Shown piece after piece: positions 62,864 through 64,000 of a stretch of 64,000 nucleotides of DNA. The position numbers and the translations under genes are program-made. This stretch comes from Eikenella exigua (GTDB taxonomy: Bacteria > Pseudomonadota > Gammaproteobacteria > Burkholderiales > Neisseriaceae). Where the stretch lies: the NCBI RefSeq assembly GCF_008805035.1, contig NZ_CP038018.1, positions 62,001 to 126,000 of the forward strand, written 5' to 3'. Under the pieces are notes generated by a model that did no database searches, had not been told where the DNA came from, and was given only the letters and a program-made list of their open reading frames with translations. Within the stretch, counting starts at the first letter, position 1, and each line of letters begins with the position of its first letter.

Positions 62864-62940
62864 AAAAGGCTATCTGAAAGCAAGGTTTCAATGCAGCACA
62901 GTGTAGTTTCTGCGAAGCTAACAATTTTCAGATAACCTTT
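62864..62940. repeat. DUS-flanked repeat unit with diverged ends
   Basis: AAAAGGCTATCTGAAAG at the left and TTTTCAGATAACCTTT at the right: both DUS copies carry the same T-for-C change, so the palindrome is kept although the uptake sequence is not. The interior has GTTTCTGCGAAGCTAA, as in the copy at 12330. Confidence 0.6.
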
Positions 62941-62946
62941 CCGCAT

Positions 62947-64000
62947 TTAGCAAATCTTATCCCCGGGCTGAGCACCAGTATCGGGGCTGAGGATACGGGA
63001 GGAGCCATCTGGCAGTTCGGCGGAGAGGATCATGCCTTCGGATACGCCGAATTTTGCCATTTTGCGTGGGGCGAAGTTGGCGACGGCGATAACCATGCGG
63101 CCGTTCAATTCGGCAGGGTTGGGATAAGACGCGGCGATGCCGGAGAAAATGATGCGTTTTCCAAAACCGAAATCGAGGTCGAATTTTAAGAGTTTGGTGC
63201 TGCCTTCGACGGCTTCGCAGTTCAATACTTTGGCGACGCGCATGTCGATTTTTATGAAGTCGTCGAAGCTGGCCTGTTCGGCGACTTTTTCGTATTTACT
63301 CTCTTCGGCGGCAGGCGCGGGGGTCGTCTGAATGCTTTGTTTGTTGGCTTCGATTAAATCGTCCACTTGTTTTTGCTCCACTCGTTGCATTAAATGTTCG
63401 TATTTGTTGATGGCGTGTTCGCCCACCAAGGTTTCGCGCGTGTTGGCCCAGGTAATCGCGTCCAGATTGAGGAAACGCGCGGCGTTGGCAGCGGTTTGCG
63501 GCAACACGGGGGCGAGGTAGGCGGTCAGCATGGTGAAGGCGTTGATGAGTTCGCTGCATACTTCGTGCAGGCGTTCGTCTTGGCCTTCCTGTTTGGCGAG
63601 TTCCCACGGCTTGTTGGCATCGACGTATTCGTTCACGGCATCCGCCAATGCCATGATGTCGCGCAGGGCGCGGGCGTATTCGCGGTTTTCGTATTGCTCG
63701 GCAATTGCTGAGCTTTCGGCGGCGAGTTTTTGCAATAACAGGCTACCTGAAACGTCTTTCAGACGGCCTTCAAAGCGTTTGGCCAGAAAGCCCGATGCGC
63801 GGGCGGCGATGTTGACGTATTTGCCGACGAGGTCGCTGTTGACGCGGCTGATAAAGTCTTGCAGGTTCAAATCGATGTCTTCGATTTTGCTGTTGAGTTT
63901 GGCGGCGATGTAGTAGCGCATCCACTCGGGGTTCAGGCCTTGTTCCAGATAGGATTTGGCGGTGATGAAGGTGCCGCGCGATTTGGACATTTTTTGTCCG
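62947..64000 (-). CDS. metG: Methionyl-tRNA synthetase, 3' part (gene runs off the window)
   Basis: The window holds the last 351 codons; the 5' part is beyond 64000. The visible part begins with GQKMSKSRGTFI, the KMSKS loop that binds ATP, so no start should be placed at that Met. The anticodon-binding helical domain follows (about 60-210), and then a C-terminal tRNA-binding OB domain (FIKIDMRVAKVLNCEAVEGS, ending LSPDTGAQPGDKIC), which makes it the long dimeric type. The gene contains an Eikenella DUS at 63741 and, five bases further, a Neisseria-dialect DUS. Confidence 0.95.
   Translation of the reverse strand, partial: GQKMSKSRGTFITAKSYLEQGLNPEWMRYYIAAKLNSKIEDIDLNLQDFISRVNSDLVGKYVNIAARASGFLAKRFEGRLKDVSGSLLLQKLAAESSAIAEQYENREYARALRDIMALADAVNEYVDANKPWELAKQEGQDERLHEVCSELINAFTMLTAYLAPVLPQTAANAARFLNLDAITWANTRETLVGEHAINKYEHLMQRVEQKQVDDLIEANKQSIQTTPAPAAEESKYEKVAEQASFDDFIKIDMRVAKVLNCEAVEGSTKLLKFDLDFGFGKRIIFSGIAASYPNPAELNGRMVIAVANFAPRKMAKFGVSEGMILSAELPDGSSRILSPDTGAQPGDKIC

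Overview
This window looks like a chromosomal segment of a member of the Neisseriaceae, most likely Eikenella. The main evidence is the very frequent 12-mer AGGCTACCTGAA, which is the DNA uptake sequence (DUS) dialect described for Eikenella corrodens. It occurs singly inside genes and as inverted pairs at gene ends, where it forms terminator-like hairpins. Gene order and protein sequences also fit a naturally competent, Gram-negative betaproteobacterium with high GC3 in most genes.

Layout. 0.1-16 kb is core genome: the serine/threonine transporter SstT, the TamA-TamB outer-membrane assembly pair, Kdo transferase WaaA, a RidA-family protein, the LptF-LptG lipopolysaccharide export permeases, riboflavin synthase, a lysophospholipid acyltransferase-like protein, TrmJ, Mn-type superoxide dismutase and a frameshifted yhbY. 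tRNA-Leu(UAG) at 16055 is followed by a P4-type integrase and about 10.7 kb of decayed prophage (16.2-26.9 kb). The prophage keeps a CI/Cro/CII-like switch, a ClpP-fold (SDH_sah-like) protease next to a STAS-like protein, HicAB, an orphan antitoxin-like gene, collapsed capsid genes, endolysin, nested spanins and a second, truncated integrase that runs directly into the stop codon of carB.

26.9-44 kb returns to core genome: carB (carA is not adjacent), a LysE-family exporter, YaaA, a LysP-like permease, MnmE, BioB, a DciA-like DUF721 protein, SecA, LysS and a broken class II glutamine amidotransferase gene. 44.6-58.2 kb is a nearly complete S10-spc-alpha ribosomal cluster from rplC to rplQ, with secY, infA and rpoA but without rpsJ in front. 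58.7-64 kb holds a small zinc-finger protein, WaaF, a photolyase, two unassigned envelope proteins and the 3' part of metG.

The genes centre on envelope biogenesis (TamAB, WaaA, WaaF, LptFG, SecA, SecY) and translation. Between genes the window is rich in small repeats: Correia-like elements, a hairpin MITE with ends like TATAGCTRAAGC, and a DUS-flanked unit containing GTTTCTGCGAAGCTAA. Points that most deserve a second look are the protease/STAS cassette with its in-frame stops, the frameshifted Cas2-like gene, the structured leader at 23.04-23.23 kb, the Neisseria-dialect DUS inside metG, and the missing rpsJ.
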